Program-made: the position numbers and the translations under genes
Assembly: GCA_017449075.1 (NCBI GenBank)
Contig: JAFSKG010000040.1
Span: 1 to 33,706 of the forward strand
Origin: Lachnospiraceae bacterium
GTDB lineage: Bacteria > Bacillota > Clostridia > Lachnospirales > Lachnospiraceae
Length of the DNA: 33,706 nt
Direction: 5' to 3'
In this document: in pieces, positions 15,682 through 26,300 of the stretch
Position numbering within the stretch: the first letter of the stretch is position 1
Layout of the letters: each line of letters opens with the position of its first letter
Notes under the pieces: generated by a model
What the model saw: only the letters and a program-made list of their open reading frames with translations
Databases searched by the model: none
What the model was told of the DNA's origin: nothing

Positions 15682-16221
15682 TTAATAACTATCAAGCACA
15701 CCCAAAACCTCAACCTTTGCTGCCGACTTTGGAATCTTGAAACTACAAAAAGAAGTTTCTTCCTTATACTTATACTTCTGTGTCTTTGGATTATAATCAA
15801 CATTATTATAAACCAAAACTTCTCTCAAGCCAACCATTACGCCTTCTGCGCTTTTTGCCCTGATATAAATACTTGTGCCAGTTCTTTTAAGTCCAGTGAA
15901 ATAAAACACAAGGTATGTGTCTGTCCCATCTTCTATATTTCCCTCTCTCACACTATGATTCTTAGTAGTTACTACTCCTTGCATCGTTTGTATGTTTATT
16001 GGGCACTCTACCACGCAACCGTTTTCGCAAACATATGTAAACTTTTCTTCGCAATTATATTCCTTTGCGCCTATAACTGCTGATGATTCAATGTCTTTTG
16101 TTCCTACTACTCCTGGCCCGCCATCAGGTAATATTTCTACACCTACTGCTGTAGAATAAGTTGCAAAAGACATAGATAGCATCGCAATAATTAACGCTAA
16201 ACTTATCTTCTTATTCATCAT
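15682..16221 (-). CDS. Small secreted protein of unknown function
   Basis: 179 residues. A signal peptide covers about residues 1-26 (KKISLALIIAMLSMSFATYSTA). The mature part has cysteines in YNCEEKFTYVCENGCVVECP, which may form disulfides, and a C-terminal beta-rich region (LVFYFTGLKRTGTSIYIRAKSAEG). No domain is recognised. It starts 15 bp after the preceding cell-wall-binding protein gene and is followed by a terminator, so the two form an operon. Either of two adjacent ATGs may be the start; GGGAG lies 4 nt before the first. Confidence 0.75.
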   Translation of the reverse strand: MMNKKISLALIIAMLSMSFATYSTAVGVEILPDGGPGVVGTKDIESSAVIGAKEYNCEEKFTYVCENGCVVECPINIQTMQGVVTTKNHSVREGNIEDGTDTYLVFYFTGLKRTGTSIYIRAKSAEGVMVGLREVLVYNNVDYNPKTQKYKYKEETSFCSFKIPKSAAKVEVLGVLDSY

Positions 16222-16236
16222 TGACTCCCAGTATAA

Positions 16237-17133
16237 TTAATCAGACCACATTTCAAGAGATACTGTATCTAAGTAAAGTGTAAACATTTGGTATCCATCA
16301 GTATCCCAATATGAAAACTTCAATATATGCTGATCTAATTTATGATCTAAGAATACATCTTTAGCTTTAAATGTAAGTTTAGAAGTTGTCTTGCCAAATC
16401 TCTCTTCATAAATAGTATAGACTTCATTTTTAATCTTTTCAGCAAGTACTGGATTTATGACATCAGAGTTTCCTCCAACAAGAGTTGGTATAAGTATAGT
16501 AATTACTACCTTTCCATTTCCTTCACCTTTTACAGTAACTGCATCAGGTAAAGTCTTTCCAATTCTTATTGTCTTATTAATTAATTCTATTCTTGCAGCT
16601 TCCTCTGCCGCCTCTGCAGCTGCTATACTTGCTTCTACTGCTGCCTCTGATGCTGCTATGCTTGCCAACTCTTCTGGACTTCTATTTGCTATTGATTCTT
16701 CTATCGCCTTTTGTTTTGCTATTCTAGCTGCTTCTTCTGACTCTTTCTTTTGTTTTTCAGCAAGAAGTTTAGCGTTGTATCCATCTACATCAAAATAAGT
16801 TGGTACACCTTCAACTAAACCTTTGTTTTTTGTATCAAACTTTTCACCATCAATTGTGACAGTTGAATTAGTTATTGTAGTTCCATCCTCTCTAAATGCG
16901 TAGACTTCACCATCTATACGTTTAAGTCCTGTAGCCATATGTCCATTTTCATCAAAATAGAAATTGCTATAATCATTTCCGACTTTCAAAAATTTCCAAG
17001 ATGAAGTCAAAAATGAACCATCGTCTTCCTTATACTTCCAATTACTTCCATCTTGTACCCACTCACCAGCAAATACTGCGCCTGAAAGTGCCAGTATAAA
17101 TAGAGCGCTTAAAATTGCTAAACCTCTCTTCAT
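16237..17133 (-). CDS. Secreted protein with cell-wall-binding repeats and Ala/Glu coiled coil
   Basis: About 298 residues. The signal peptide is MKRGLAILSALFILALSGAVFA. Next come choline/cell-wall-binding-type repeats: GEWVQDGSNWKYKEDDGS, FYFDENGHMATGLKRIDGEVYAFREDG. Residues about 125-190 are an Ala/Glu/Ser-rich helical stretch (EEAARIAKQ, AAVEASIAAAEAAEEAAR), followed by a C-terminal mixed alpha/beta domain that is not recognised. It is probably held at the cell wall. The ATG at 17133 is chosen because GGGAGG precedes it by 6-7 nt; the ATG at 17148 lies upstream of that ribosome site. Confidence 0.8.
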   Translation of the reverse strand: MKRGLAILSALFILALSGAVFAGEWVQDGSNWKYKEDDGSFLTSSWKFLKVGNDYSNFYFDENGHMATGLKRIDGEVYAFREDGTTITNSTVTIDGEKFDTKNKGLVEGVPTYFDVDGYNAKLLAEKQKKESEEAARIAKQKAIEESIANRSPEELASIAASEAAVEASIAAAEAAEEAARIELINKTIRIGKTLPDAVTVKGEGNGKVVITILIPTLVGGNSDVINPVLAEKIKNEVYTIYEERFGKTTSKLTFKAKDVFLDHKLDQHILKFSYWDTDGYQMFTLYLDTVSLEMWSD

Positions 17134-17170
17134 ATCAAATCCTCCCATTCATATTATTCTTTGTTTAAAT

Positions 17171-17199
17171 ATTTTAACATATCCAATCTAATTTGGCAA
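17171..17199 (-). promoter_or_regulatory. Promoter of the secreted-protein operon
   Basis: TTGCCA (17199-17194), 17 bp, TAAAAT (17176-17171) on the minus strand, immediately after the dnaK terminator. Confidence 0.6.
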
Positions 17200-17228
17200 T
17201 TAAAAATAGGTTCCCTTAGGAACCTACT
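17200..17228 (-). terminator. Terminator of grpE-dnaK
   Basis: AGGTTCC-TAAG-GGAACCT followed by ATTTTTAA on the minus strand, about 20 nt after the dnaK stop. Confidence 0.88.
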
Positions 17229-17247
17229 TTTAATATTTACTTATAAA

Positions 17248-19188
<1,941 letters not shown>

Positions 19189-19899
19189 TTACTTTTTTAC
19201 TTTGACCATAGAGTGTCTTAGTACTTGGTCTTTATATGTATAACCTTTTTGTAATTCTTCTACTACTGTGTCAACTTCGCCTTCTGCATTTTCATCTGTC
19301 ATTACTGCGTTGTGAAGATTTGCATCAAATGGTTTCCCAACTGCCTCTATAGGTTTTACTCCCAATTCCTCAAATGTCTTAAGCATCTGTTTGTAAATTT
19401 TATCAACTCCATCTACAAATGAATTGTCTTTTAAGTCATCAGGTATAGAATTAATTGCTCTTTCAAAATTATCGACTATTGGAAGTATCTTAGTGAGTAC
19501 CATTGAAGCGCCTATGTCTATCATCATTGCAGATTCTTTTTCAGAGCGCTTTCTAAAGTTGTCAAATTCTGCAAGTAGTCTTTTGTATTTATCTTCCCAG
19601 TCTTTTATTTTTTCATTTGCAAGTGCTAGCTCGTCTTTTTCATGGGCTCCGCGAGCGTTCGCCCCTACGGAACCTGCATTCGCCCCTACAGTGCTGTCTT
19701 CGCAAGCATTCTCTCCTGCATTTGATTCACTCTTGCAGTCGCACTCCTTGTCGCACTCTTTGCAGTCTTCTTCGCTACATCCATCAGGTCCGCAGTGTTC
19801 ACAACCGCAATTACAATCATTATTTATCTTTTGTTCGTTCTCCTTTGTTTCTTCATTTTTGTTCATTTCATTATCTATCTTGTCCCTGTTCTCTTCCAT
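19189..19899 (-). CDS. grpE: Nucleotide exchange factor GrpE with Cys-rich and repeat-encoded N-terminal region
   Basis: About 236 residues. The C-terminal two thirds are typical GrpE: coiled coil with EDKYKRLLAEFDNFRKRSEKE, VLTKILPIVDNFERAI, FEELGVKPIEAVGKPFDANLHNAVM and YTYKDQVLRHSMVKV. It releases ADP from DnaK. The N-terminal 65 residues are unusual: ten cysteines between positions 29 and 66. Residues about 71-86 (VGANAGSVGANARGAH) are translated palindromic repeat DNA. The start at 19899 follows GGAAGGAGG; an upstream in-frame ATG would add codons that are only repeat sequence. CIRCE and a strong promoter lie upstream; no hrcA gene sits between them and grpE. Confidence 0.95.
   Translation of the reverse strand: MEENRDKIDNEMNKNEETKENEQKINNDCNCGCEHCGPDGCSEEDCKECDKECDCKSESNAGENACEDSTVGANAGSVGANARGAHEKDELALANEKIKDWEDKYKRLLAEFDNFRKRSEKESAMMIDIGASMVLTKILPIVDNFERAINSIPDDLKDNSFVDGVDKIYKQMLKTFEELGVKPIEAVGKPFDANLHNAVMTDENAEGEVDTVVEELQKGYTYKDQVLRHSMVKVKK
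19644..19689 (-). repeat. GTAGGGGCG-family repeats inside the grpE coding region
   Basis: On the minus strand a partial copy GTAGGGGCGAATGCA (19689-19675) is followed by a full copy, GTAGGGGCGAACGCTCGCGG plus AGCCC (19668-19644). Both stay in frame and encode VGANA-type peptide. A weaker trace (AATGCTTGCGAAG) lies just upstream at about 19698-19711. Confidence 0.9.
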
Positions 19900-19916
19900 T
19901 TGATATACCTCCTTCC

Positions 19917-19987
19917 GGGCTCTGCAAGCATTCGCCCCTACGGTGGGCTCGTAAAACTCGCCCCTACGATTTTGCATTCGCCCATAC
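19917..19987 (-). repeat. Three GTAGGGGCG-family repeats in the grpE leader
   Basis: A truncated GTATGGGCGAATGCA (19987-19973), a GTAGGGGCGAGTTTTACGAG plus CCC copy (19967-19945), and a GTAGGGGCGAATGCTTGCAG plus AGCCC copy (19941-19917) sit in tandem between CIRCE and the grpE ribosome site. They would be transcribed as a structured 5' leader. Confidence 0.9.
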
Positions 19988-19991
19988 GATG

Positions 19992-20018
19992 TTAGCACTC
20001 ACTATCTTCGAGTGCTAA
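19992..20018 (-). promoter_or_regulatory. CIRCE operator (HrcA binding site)
   Basis: TTAGCACTC, nine bases, GAGTGCTAA: an exact match to the CIRCE consensus. It lies directly downstream of the -10 hexamer, so HrcA would block transcription of grpE-dnaK until heat or misfolded-protein stress. Confidence 0.97.
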
Positions 20019-20019
20019 C

Positions 20020-20048
20020 ATAATAACACTTTTCGCATAATTTGTCAA
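20020..20048 (-). promoter_or_regulatory. Promoter of grpE-dnaK
   Basis: TTGACA (20048-20043), 17 bp, TATTAT (20025-20020) on the minus strand, abutting CIRCE. Confidence 0.9.
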
Positions 20049-20085
20049 GTATTTGTACATATATTTTTTTTATTCTAAATAAGGC

Positions 20086-20114
20086 ATAAAAATAGGGCTT
20101 TTTAAGCCCTATTT
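20086..20114 (-). terminator. Terminator of the RNase J transcript
   Basis: AAATAGGGCTT-AAA-AAGCCCTATTT is a perfect 11-bp stem running into a T-run on the minus strand, just after the stop codon at 20118. Confidence 0.93.
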
Positions 20115-20117
20115 AAC

Positions 20118-22118
20118 CTATACCGAGATAATAACAGGTATTATAAGCGGTTCCCTCTTTATATTCTTCCACAAATAGTCTTCTGCCGCAGTTACCACCA
20201 TAGACTTAAGTCTTTTCCAATCATTGTTGCTATCTCTTCTATAGTCATCTATTGTATCTCTCACAACTGATTTTAAACCATTAATCAGTTCTTCAGATTC
20301 TTTCATATACACAAAGCCTTTTGAAATAATATCTGGACCTGAGACAAGTTCTGATGATGCATCAGAAAGTGCCATCGCAATTATTACCATGCCAGCTGTA
20401 GCAAGTGCCTGTCTATCTTTAAGAACTATGTTTCCAACATCACCTACTCCAAGACCATCAACATTTATTCCATTTGATGCAACATGATCTACAACCTTTG
20501 CTGAGTCTTCACAAATCTCAAGCACATCACCAACTTCAAGTAGTAAACACTTCTTTTTGTCAACGCCCACAGACTCTGCTATTGTAGCCGCTTCTCTTCT
20601 ATGCCTATACTCTCCGTGAATTGGTATGGCATATTTTGGATTCACCAAAGTGTAAATTAATTTTATTTCTTCTGCGCAAGCGTGACCTGATACATGAGTA
20701 TCTTGATAAATTACTGTTGCATGTTTACGATAGAGTTCGTCAATAATTTTATTTACTGCTTTCTCATTTCCAGGAATTGGTGTTGATGAAAGAATTACAA
20801 CATCACCTGCTTTAATGTTTAACTTTTTATTTGTACCCTGAGCCATACGAGAAAGTGCAGCCATAGACTCCCCTTGACTTCCAGTAGTAATTATAACTGT
20901 TTTTTCATCCGGATAATTTTTCAGCATATCGGTTTGAACGAGAGTTCCCTTTGGTATATTAATGTATCCAAGTTCTGTTGCAATGGTAATTATATTTATC
21001 ATACTCTTACCTTCAATTGCAACTTTTCTGCCATACTTAGCTGCTGTATCTATAACCTGTCTAACTCTATCAACATTTGAAGCAAATGTCGAAACTATAA
21101 TTCTATCATTATAGTGTTCATTGAAAATAGAATCAAAAATCTTTCCCACAGTTCTCTCACTCATAGTGAAGCCTTGCTTTGTCGCATTCGTCGAGTCAGA
21201 TAAAAGTGCAAGCACACCCATACGTCCTATCTCAGCAAAATGAGTAAGGTCTATAGTATCACCAAATACTGGAGTGTAGTCTACTTTAAAATCTCCTGTA
21301 TGCATCACTATGCCTGCCTTTGTATATACAGCAAGTGCTGCAGAGTCAACAATACTATGATTAGTTTTTATAAACTCCACATACATATTTCCAAGTTTTA
21401 TAATATCAGAGAAATTTACAGTATTGAGTTTATAACCAACTATCTTATGTTCCTTAAGTTTTCCTTCTACAAGCGCCAATGTAAGTTTAGTACCATAAAT
21501 TGGCATATTGAGCTCTTTCAAAATATATGGGATGGCACCTATGTGATCTTCATGACCGTGAGTTAAAACCATTCCTCTAATCTTATTTTGATGTCTCTTA
21601 AGATATGTCACATCTGGGATTACTAAATCTATACCAAGTAAGTCTTCTGTTGGAAATGCATTTCCACAGTCAATAACTATAATGTCATTTTCATCTTCTA
21701 TAACAGTAATGTTCATACCTATGGCATTAAGACCTCCAAGTGGAATGATTTTTATCTTTGCATCCTTCTTTGGATTATAATGCTCTAAGAACTTTCTATT
21801 TTTAGCGGTCATTCTCTCTATATATGATTGACCATTTGATTGATTTCCATTTTGAAAATTATTGCTACTTTGATTGCTTGACTTGCTTTTGCTGTCAGTA
21901 TTATTTTGCTTTTTATTTGCATTCAAATTTTTATTGGCATTATTCTGCTTCTTGCCAAAAGTTTTTTTGTTATTATTCTTTGATTTGTTCTTATTGTCAA
22001 ATTTCTTTTTGTTATTCATATCGTTACTTTTTGTATCTCCTTTGTCAGTACTATTTTTTATGTTCTTTTCGAAGTACTCTTCGAAACTCTTCATTTTGTT
22101 ACCTGTATTAAAGCTCAT
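20118..22118 (-). CDS. rnj: Ribonuclease J with long Asn/Lys-rich N-terminal extension
   Basis: 666 residues, about 100 longer than usual. The metallo-beta-lactamase/beta-CASP core starts near residue 120 (KIKIIPLGGLNAIGMN). The metal-binding motif is HGHEDHIGA (187-195), followed by HTGDFKVDYTP, ITTGSQGE, STPIPGNEKAV and HVSGHA. The family has 5'-3' exonuclease and endonuclease activity in mRNA decay and rRNA maturation. Residues about 20-95 are low-complexity (Asn, Lys, Ser) and probably disordered. AAGGAG precedes the ATG. It starts 10 bp after the DUF1292 gene, as last gene of the ireB cluster. Confidence 0.96.
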   Translation of the reverse strand: MSFNTGNKMKSFEEYFEKNIKNSTDKGDTKSNDMNNKKKFDNKNKSKNNNKKTFGKKQNNANKNLNANKKQNNTDSKSKSSNQSSNNFQNGNQSNGQSYIERMTAKNRKFLEHYNPKKDAKIKIIPLGGLNAIGMNITVIEDENDIIVIDCGNAFPTEDLLGIDLVIPDVTYLKRHQNKIRGMVLTHGHEDHIGAIPYILKELNMPIYGTKLTLALVEGKLKEHKIVGYKLNTVNFSDIIKLGNMYVEFIKTNHSIVDSAALAVYTKAGIVMHTGDFKVDYTPVFGDTIDLTHFAEIGRMGVLALLSDSTNATKQGFTMSERTVGKIFDSIFNEHYNDRIIVSTFASNVDRVRQVIDTAAKYGRKVAIEGKSMINIITIATELGYINIPKGTLVQTDMLKNYPDEKTVIITTGSQGESMAALSRMAQGTNKKLNIKAGDVVILSSTPIPGNEKAVNKIIDELYRKHATVIYQDTHVSGHACAEEIKLIYTLVNPKYAIPIHGEYRHRREAATIAESVGVDKKKCLLLEVGDVLEICEDSAKVVDHVASNGINVDGLGVGDVGNIVLKDRQALATAGMVIIAMALSDASSELVSGPDIISKGFVYMKESEELINGLKSVVRDTIDDYRRDSNNDWKRLKSMVVTAAEDYLWKNIKREPLIIPVIISV

Positions 22119-22128
22119 TTTTTACTCC

Positions 22129-22407
22129 TTATTTTTTTAGACTAATTTCATCCTTTAACATTTTTTCGAAGGTATCGAAAATCCCATCCGCCTCATCATT
22201 TGGCACCACCTCATAACTTGCCTCAGCATCATCAGCACTTGACACATCTTTTAAAATATAGCAGTCGCCCTCTTCTTCATCATCAGCAACTACATCAGCA
22301 ACTAAAAGATAAGTGACTCCATCTATCACTGTCTGGTCGATAACTTCTACTTGGATGTCACCATCGTCGCCATTTAATACTATTATATTTTCTTTCTCTT
22401 TTGCCAT
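22129..22407 (-). CDS. DUF1292 protein (YrzB-like)
   Basis: 92 residues, very acidic. IIVLNGDDGDIQVEVIDQTVIDGVTYLLVADV and CYILKDVSS follow the DUF1292 pattern. The function is unknown; the gene is commonly found after ireB and ruvX in Firmicutes, as here. AAAGGAGAG precedes the ATG. Confidence 0.88.
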   Translation of the reverse strand: MAKEKENIIVLNGDDGDIQVEVIDQTVIDGVTYLLVADVVADDEEEGDCYILKDVSSADDAEASYEVVPNDEADGIFDTFEKMLKDEISLKK

Positions 22408-22424
22408 ATTCTCTCCTTTTAATC

Positions 22425-22447
22425 GGGCTCGCAGTGCTCGCCCCTAC
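22425..22447 (-). repeat. GTAGGGGCG-family repeat that supplies the ruvX stop codon
   Basis: GTAGGGGCGAGCACTGCGAG plus CCC on the minus strand. Its bases TAG (22446-22444) are the stop codon of ruvX. It is nearly identical to the copy at 4904-4926 and ends just before the DUF1292 ribosome site. Confidence 0.9.
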
Positions 22448-22899
22448 AGTTTTTTAACTTGCCTATAATCTTGTAAAATGATTTCCGCTGCAATTTGATC
22501 TATGTTTTTCTTCCACTCGGTTTTTGGGATGCCACGTTCTTGCAAAATTGATTTTGCTTCTACTGTGGTGAGTCGCTCGTCTTGAAACATTATAGGTATG
22601 TTGGGCTCGTGAAACCCTGCATTTGTCAAGCCATTAATTAGCATATTTGAAAAATGCTTCACTTTATCTACTCTGTCGCCTTCAGAGCCATCAGCATTTA
22701 GCGGAAGACCTATAACTATATCAGTGATGTTTTCAGTTTTCATTATCTCAGCAATTTCGCGAATACTCTTTCGCAAGACATTTGCCTTAGTTCGAAAAAT
22801 AGTTTTATGTGGATAAATAAAATCAGTCTCCAAATCAAAAATCGCGAGACCTATTGTGAAATCTCCATAATCAATACCTAAAATTTTTCTTTTCTTCAC
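22444..22899 (-). CDS. ruvX: RuvX/YqgF, Holliday junction resolvase-like pre-16S rRNA nuclease
   Basis: About 151 residues from a GTG start at 22899. KILGIDYGDFTIGLAI is the N-terminal RNase H-like motif (first catalytic Asp), IVIGLPLNADGSEG the middle motif, and DERLTTVEAKSIL plus DQIAAEIILQDY carry the last acidic residues. The family matures the 5' end of 16S rRNA and may resolve Holliday junctions. A TTG at 22998 would extend it by 33 residues unlike the family; neither start has a clear ribosome site. Between HFSNMLINGL and DERLTT there are about 8 extra residues (TNAGFHEP) whose DNA resembles a palindromic repeat, and the stop codon comes from another copy. Confidence 0.88.
   Translation of the reverse strand: MKKRKILGIDYGDFTIGLAIFDLETDFIYPHKTIFRTKANVLRKSIREIAEIMKTENITDIVIGLPLNADGSEGDRVDKVKHFSNMLINGLTNAGFHEPNIPIMFQDERLTTVEAKSILQERGIPKTEWKKNIDQIAAEIILQDYRQVKKL
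22603..22624 (-). repeat. Possible degenerate GTAGGGGCG-family repeat inside ruvX
   Basis: AATGCAGGGTTTCACGAGCC plus C on the minus strand resembles parts of the repeats at 19675-19689 (GCGAATGCAGG) and 19945-19967 (TTTTACGAGCCC). It encodes the extra residues between two conserved RuvX motifs. The likeness is partial. Confidence 0.4.
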
Positions 22900-23006
22900 G
22901 GACAAAACAATAAAAAAATACTTTTCTCTTTCGAAAAGTGAAAACCGAACTATTAAATTAGTTTCACTGACATTTATATAATGAAGCAAGCGCTTCAATA
23001 TTTACA

Positions 23007-23285
23007 TTATTTTAATTCACCAAAACTATGTTCAACATAAAATTTGACGAGTTCCTCTACCAACTCATCTCTCTCCACTTTTGTAATAAGTGCTCTCGCA
23101 CTATTATGGCTAGTTATAAAAAGTGGCTCGCCTGACATAATATATTGAACTATTTGATTTGTAGGATTATATCCTTTTTCTTTAAGTGCAGCATAAACCT
23201 TTGCAAGAACTTCCTTGACATCTACAACCTTTTGTTCTTGATTAGGGTCATTTGTATATATAATTTGTGTTACATCTTTATCCAT
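23007..23285 (-). CDS. ireB: IreB family regulatory phosphoprotein (DUF965)
   Basis: 92 residues and a clear family match: [59 protein letters not shown]. In Enterococcus, IreB is phosphorylated at N-terminal threonines by the PASTA kinase IreK and restrains cephalosporin resistance. The order ireB-ruvX-DUF1292 is conserved. No strong ribosome site is visible; a weak TATTAT -10 lies about 25-30 bp upstream. Confidence 0.93.
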   Translation of the reverse strand: MDKDVTQIIYTNDPNQEQKVVDVKEVLAKVYAALKEKGYNPTNQIVQYIMSGEPLFITSHNSARALITKVERDELVEELVKFYVEHSFGELK

Positions 23286-23352
23286 ACTTCTATTTTACTT
23301 TATAATATGATTTTTTGCAAGTCTTTGACTACTATAATTTAAAATTTATTCA

Positions 23353-23382
23353 CAAAAAGGGGCGGATAATATCCGCCCCTAC
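23353..23382 (-). terminator. GTAGGGGCG-family palindrome acting as terminator of the giant gene
   Basis: GTAGGGGCGGAT-ATT-ATCCGCCCC followed by TTTTTG on the minus strand, directly after the giant-gene stop codon. It is the same type of palindrome as 10201-10229, here with a T-run that makes it a plausible terminator. Confidence 0.8.
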
Positions 23383-23383
23383 T

Positions 23384-26300
23384 TTATACTGTTGCTAGCA
23401 TTTTCCCATCAGCTGCAACTACATATCCATCTGGTGTAGTACCACCAGCTAACATCGAACCATCTTCTTGGAAGTAATACCAGTCATTTTGTATTTTTTT
23501 CCAGCCTATAACCATTTTACCTTCATCTATAGTCTTGGCATTTTCAAAGAAATATGTTTTTCCATCTATTGTTTTTACCCAGCCAGTAACCATATTGCCT
23601 TCAGTATCAATATAATATATATTTTGTACTGCGACTGAAGTAGGTATATCATTTACTGTTTTTGTCTCAGTTGAATTAATTGCAAAAAATCCATTTGTTG
23701 CAGTTGTACTTTGTCCATTTGAATTAATTGTTAGTTTAAATTTATTTGTAACAATATCAAAAGTCCAAGCGGTCAAAGTTGAATCAATAGCATGCATAAC
23801 TGCAGGTTTTGTAGAAGCATTTTCAGTAGTTGTTGGCGCTGGATCACCCTTTGGCAAAGCTCCACCGCCTCCGCCACCACCACCGCCGCCTCCGCCGCCA
23901 CCGCCACCACCGCCGCCTCCGCCGCCACCGCCGCCGCTAGACTCCTTTTCCCACATAGCTTTGAGTGATATATTTGTTGTGATAGTAATTACTTGTTCAT
24001 CATTATATGTAGATCCGTTGCTTGCCTGCCATCCCGTGAAGTAATATTTATCTCGAGTGAATGCATTTTTATTTATTTTAGTTGGTGCTCCTTCATACAT
24101 TGTCTGTTGTGCCATCGTGCCTTTCCCACCATTTGCACTAAATGTCACAGTAAGTGGTTTGCCATATCTTGCATAGAGAATTTTATCTCCATAAATATCT
24201 TTACCTATACTACTTGTATATACTGCTCCGCTATAAACGCCAGTGGTTGCATCGTAGTTTTCATACCAGCCTACTATAGGCACTCCTTCCTTCTTCAAAT
24301 CCATAGGAAGTGCTACACCTTCGCCTGACACATAATAATTTGGATAATTTGCTGGTGCTGTGCCTTCTGTCGCACCATTGTCATTAAGTGATAATGTATA
24401 TCTTATTCCATTCCACTTTGCATACAATGTCTTTGGTCCATTTACTGTGTAATTTGAACCTGCCGCACCTGCTCTAGTAGTACATCCTGCTTCTTCATAC
24501 CAGTTATTGTCAAATGTGAAGCCTGGCACATTAGTTAAAGACTTTAACTCTGTAGTCTGTCCAAGTATCACATCTATATAAGTAGGTTCTGGTATTGTGC
24601 CATGTCCATTTGCATTGTATGTTATGCGAGCCTTCCATCTTGCATAGACATTTACTTCAACAGCATTACTTGTAGTTAAATCAGTGTTACCCGTGTATTT
24701 ATTTGTATCATTTAAATCAGCATTACTATACCAGCCATCAAATGTGTATCCAGTAGGGATGTTTGTTGGATTAGTTAATGTAATAGCTGTGTCATAAGTT
24801 TTTACTTTGTCTGCTGGTGCTGTACCAACTCCATTGACATTATATTTAATCGTATAAGTGTGTGCTGTCCATTTTGCATAAATAGTTGTGCTACCATCAT
24901 TAGTTGATATTATGTCACTTGTTCCATCGTATGGATTGCTATATGTCTTATTGCTTGCATTATAATTTCTAAACCATCCAGCAAAATCATAGCCATCCTT
25001 TGTTGGTGTTGCAAGAGTCTTATTTACACCATAAGTTTTAGATGTATTATTTTCTGATATTGTTACCCCACTCAATACTGTATTATAATTTATTGTATAA
25101 ACATTTGCTGTCCACTTTGCATAGAATGTTGTTGGTCCATCAACTGCAATACCTGATGTGCCACTCATTCCTACATGGTTCGTAAGTCCCTCTTCTCTAT
25201 ACCATCCCCCAAATGTATATCCAGTAGCACTTGTACTTGGAAGTGTAATAGTTGTAGCACTTGTTATCTCAATTGAAGCAGGTTGAGACGCATTTATATT
25301 TGTTCCATTATATTGTACATTAAATACTACCGCTCTCTTCCACTTAGCATATACATATACAGTCGCACCATTTTCATTTGTCAAATCATCTTTACCTTCC
25401 CACTTAGCACCATATGTACTGGTTGTAGAATCATAAGACTTAAACCAACCTAAGAACTCATACCCAGCAGGAATATGTGTTGGGCTTTGCAACTCTGAAG
25501 CTACGAGTGCTGTCGAATATGTTTTTGTAATTGGTGATGGCTTTGTTGCTCCTACTCCTACTAAATTGTAATCAACTGTATATTGATTAGCATTCCACTT
25601 TGCGTAAATTGTATAAGTTTTTGTTCCTTCTACATATATACCATCAGTTGTCTTGTCATATGCTGTAGAAAGTGCACTTGTTGTATACCATCCAGCAAAT
25701 GTGTATCCCACCTTAGTTGGCGCTACTAAATCATCTGCATATGCAGTGTCGTATGTTTTTACAAATGATGTATCGCCAGTTATAGTTCCACCATTCGCAT
25801 TGTAATTTATAGTATAGGTCTTTGCTGTCCACTTAGCATAAATATCATATAATATTGTTCCTTCTACATATATATCATCATTTGATTGATTGTATGGGAT
25901 GTTAAATGTTCCATTATCAGTATACCATCCACCAAATGTATATCCAGTCTTAGTTGGAGTAGTAAGAGATTCACTATATGGAGTATCGAAAGTTTTTGTA
26001 AATGTTGTAGTTCCTGTTAATGTTCCATCATTTAAATTATATTTAATTGTATAGTTCTTTGCTACCCACTTCGCATATATTTCTTTTTCATCATCTTGCT
26101 CATAACTTAAATCTATAGTTCCTGTATAAGGATAATATAAGTTACTATCTTTATACCACTTATCAAATGTATATCCAACTCTTGTAGGAGTATCAAGTGT
26201 TATATCCGTATGGCAAGTCTTTGTAATAGAATCACTACCTAAAGTTCCACCATTTAATACATATTTGATAGTATATGTATTTGCTACCCAATGTGCATAC

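Noticed and set aside
19424-19903. 159-codon plus-strand open frame
   Set aside because: Antisense to grpE; its Ser/Phe-rich composition is the mirror of the acidic coiled-coil coding strand.
19900-19998. Longer GrpE start at 19998
   Set aside because: The extra codons are palindromic repeat DNA adjoining CIRCE, upstream of the GGAAGGAGG ribosome site.
22900-22998. TTG start giving a 33-residue longer RuvX
   Set aside because: The extra residues do not resemble RuvX N-termini, and the family motif begins right after the GTG at 22899.
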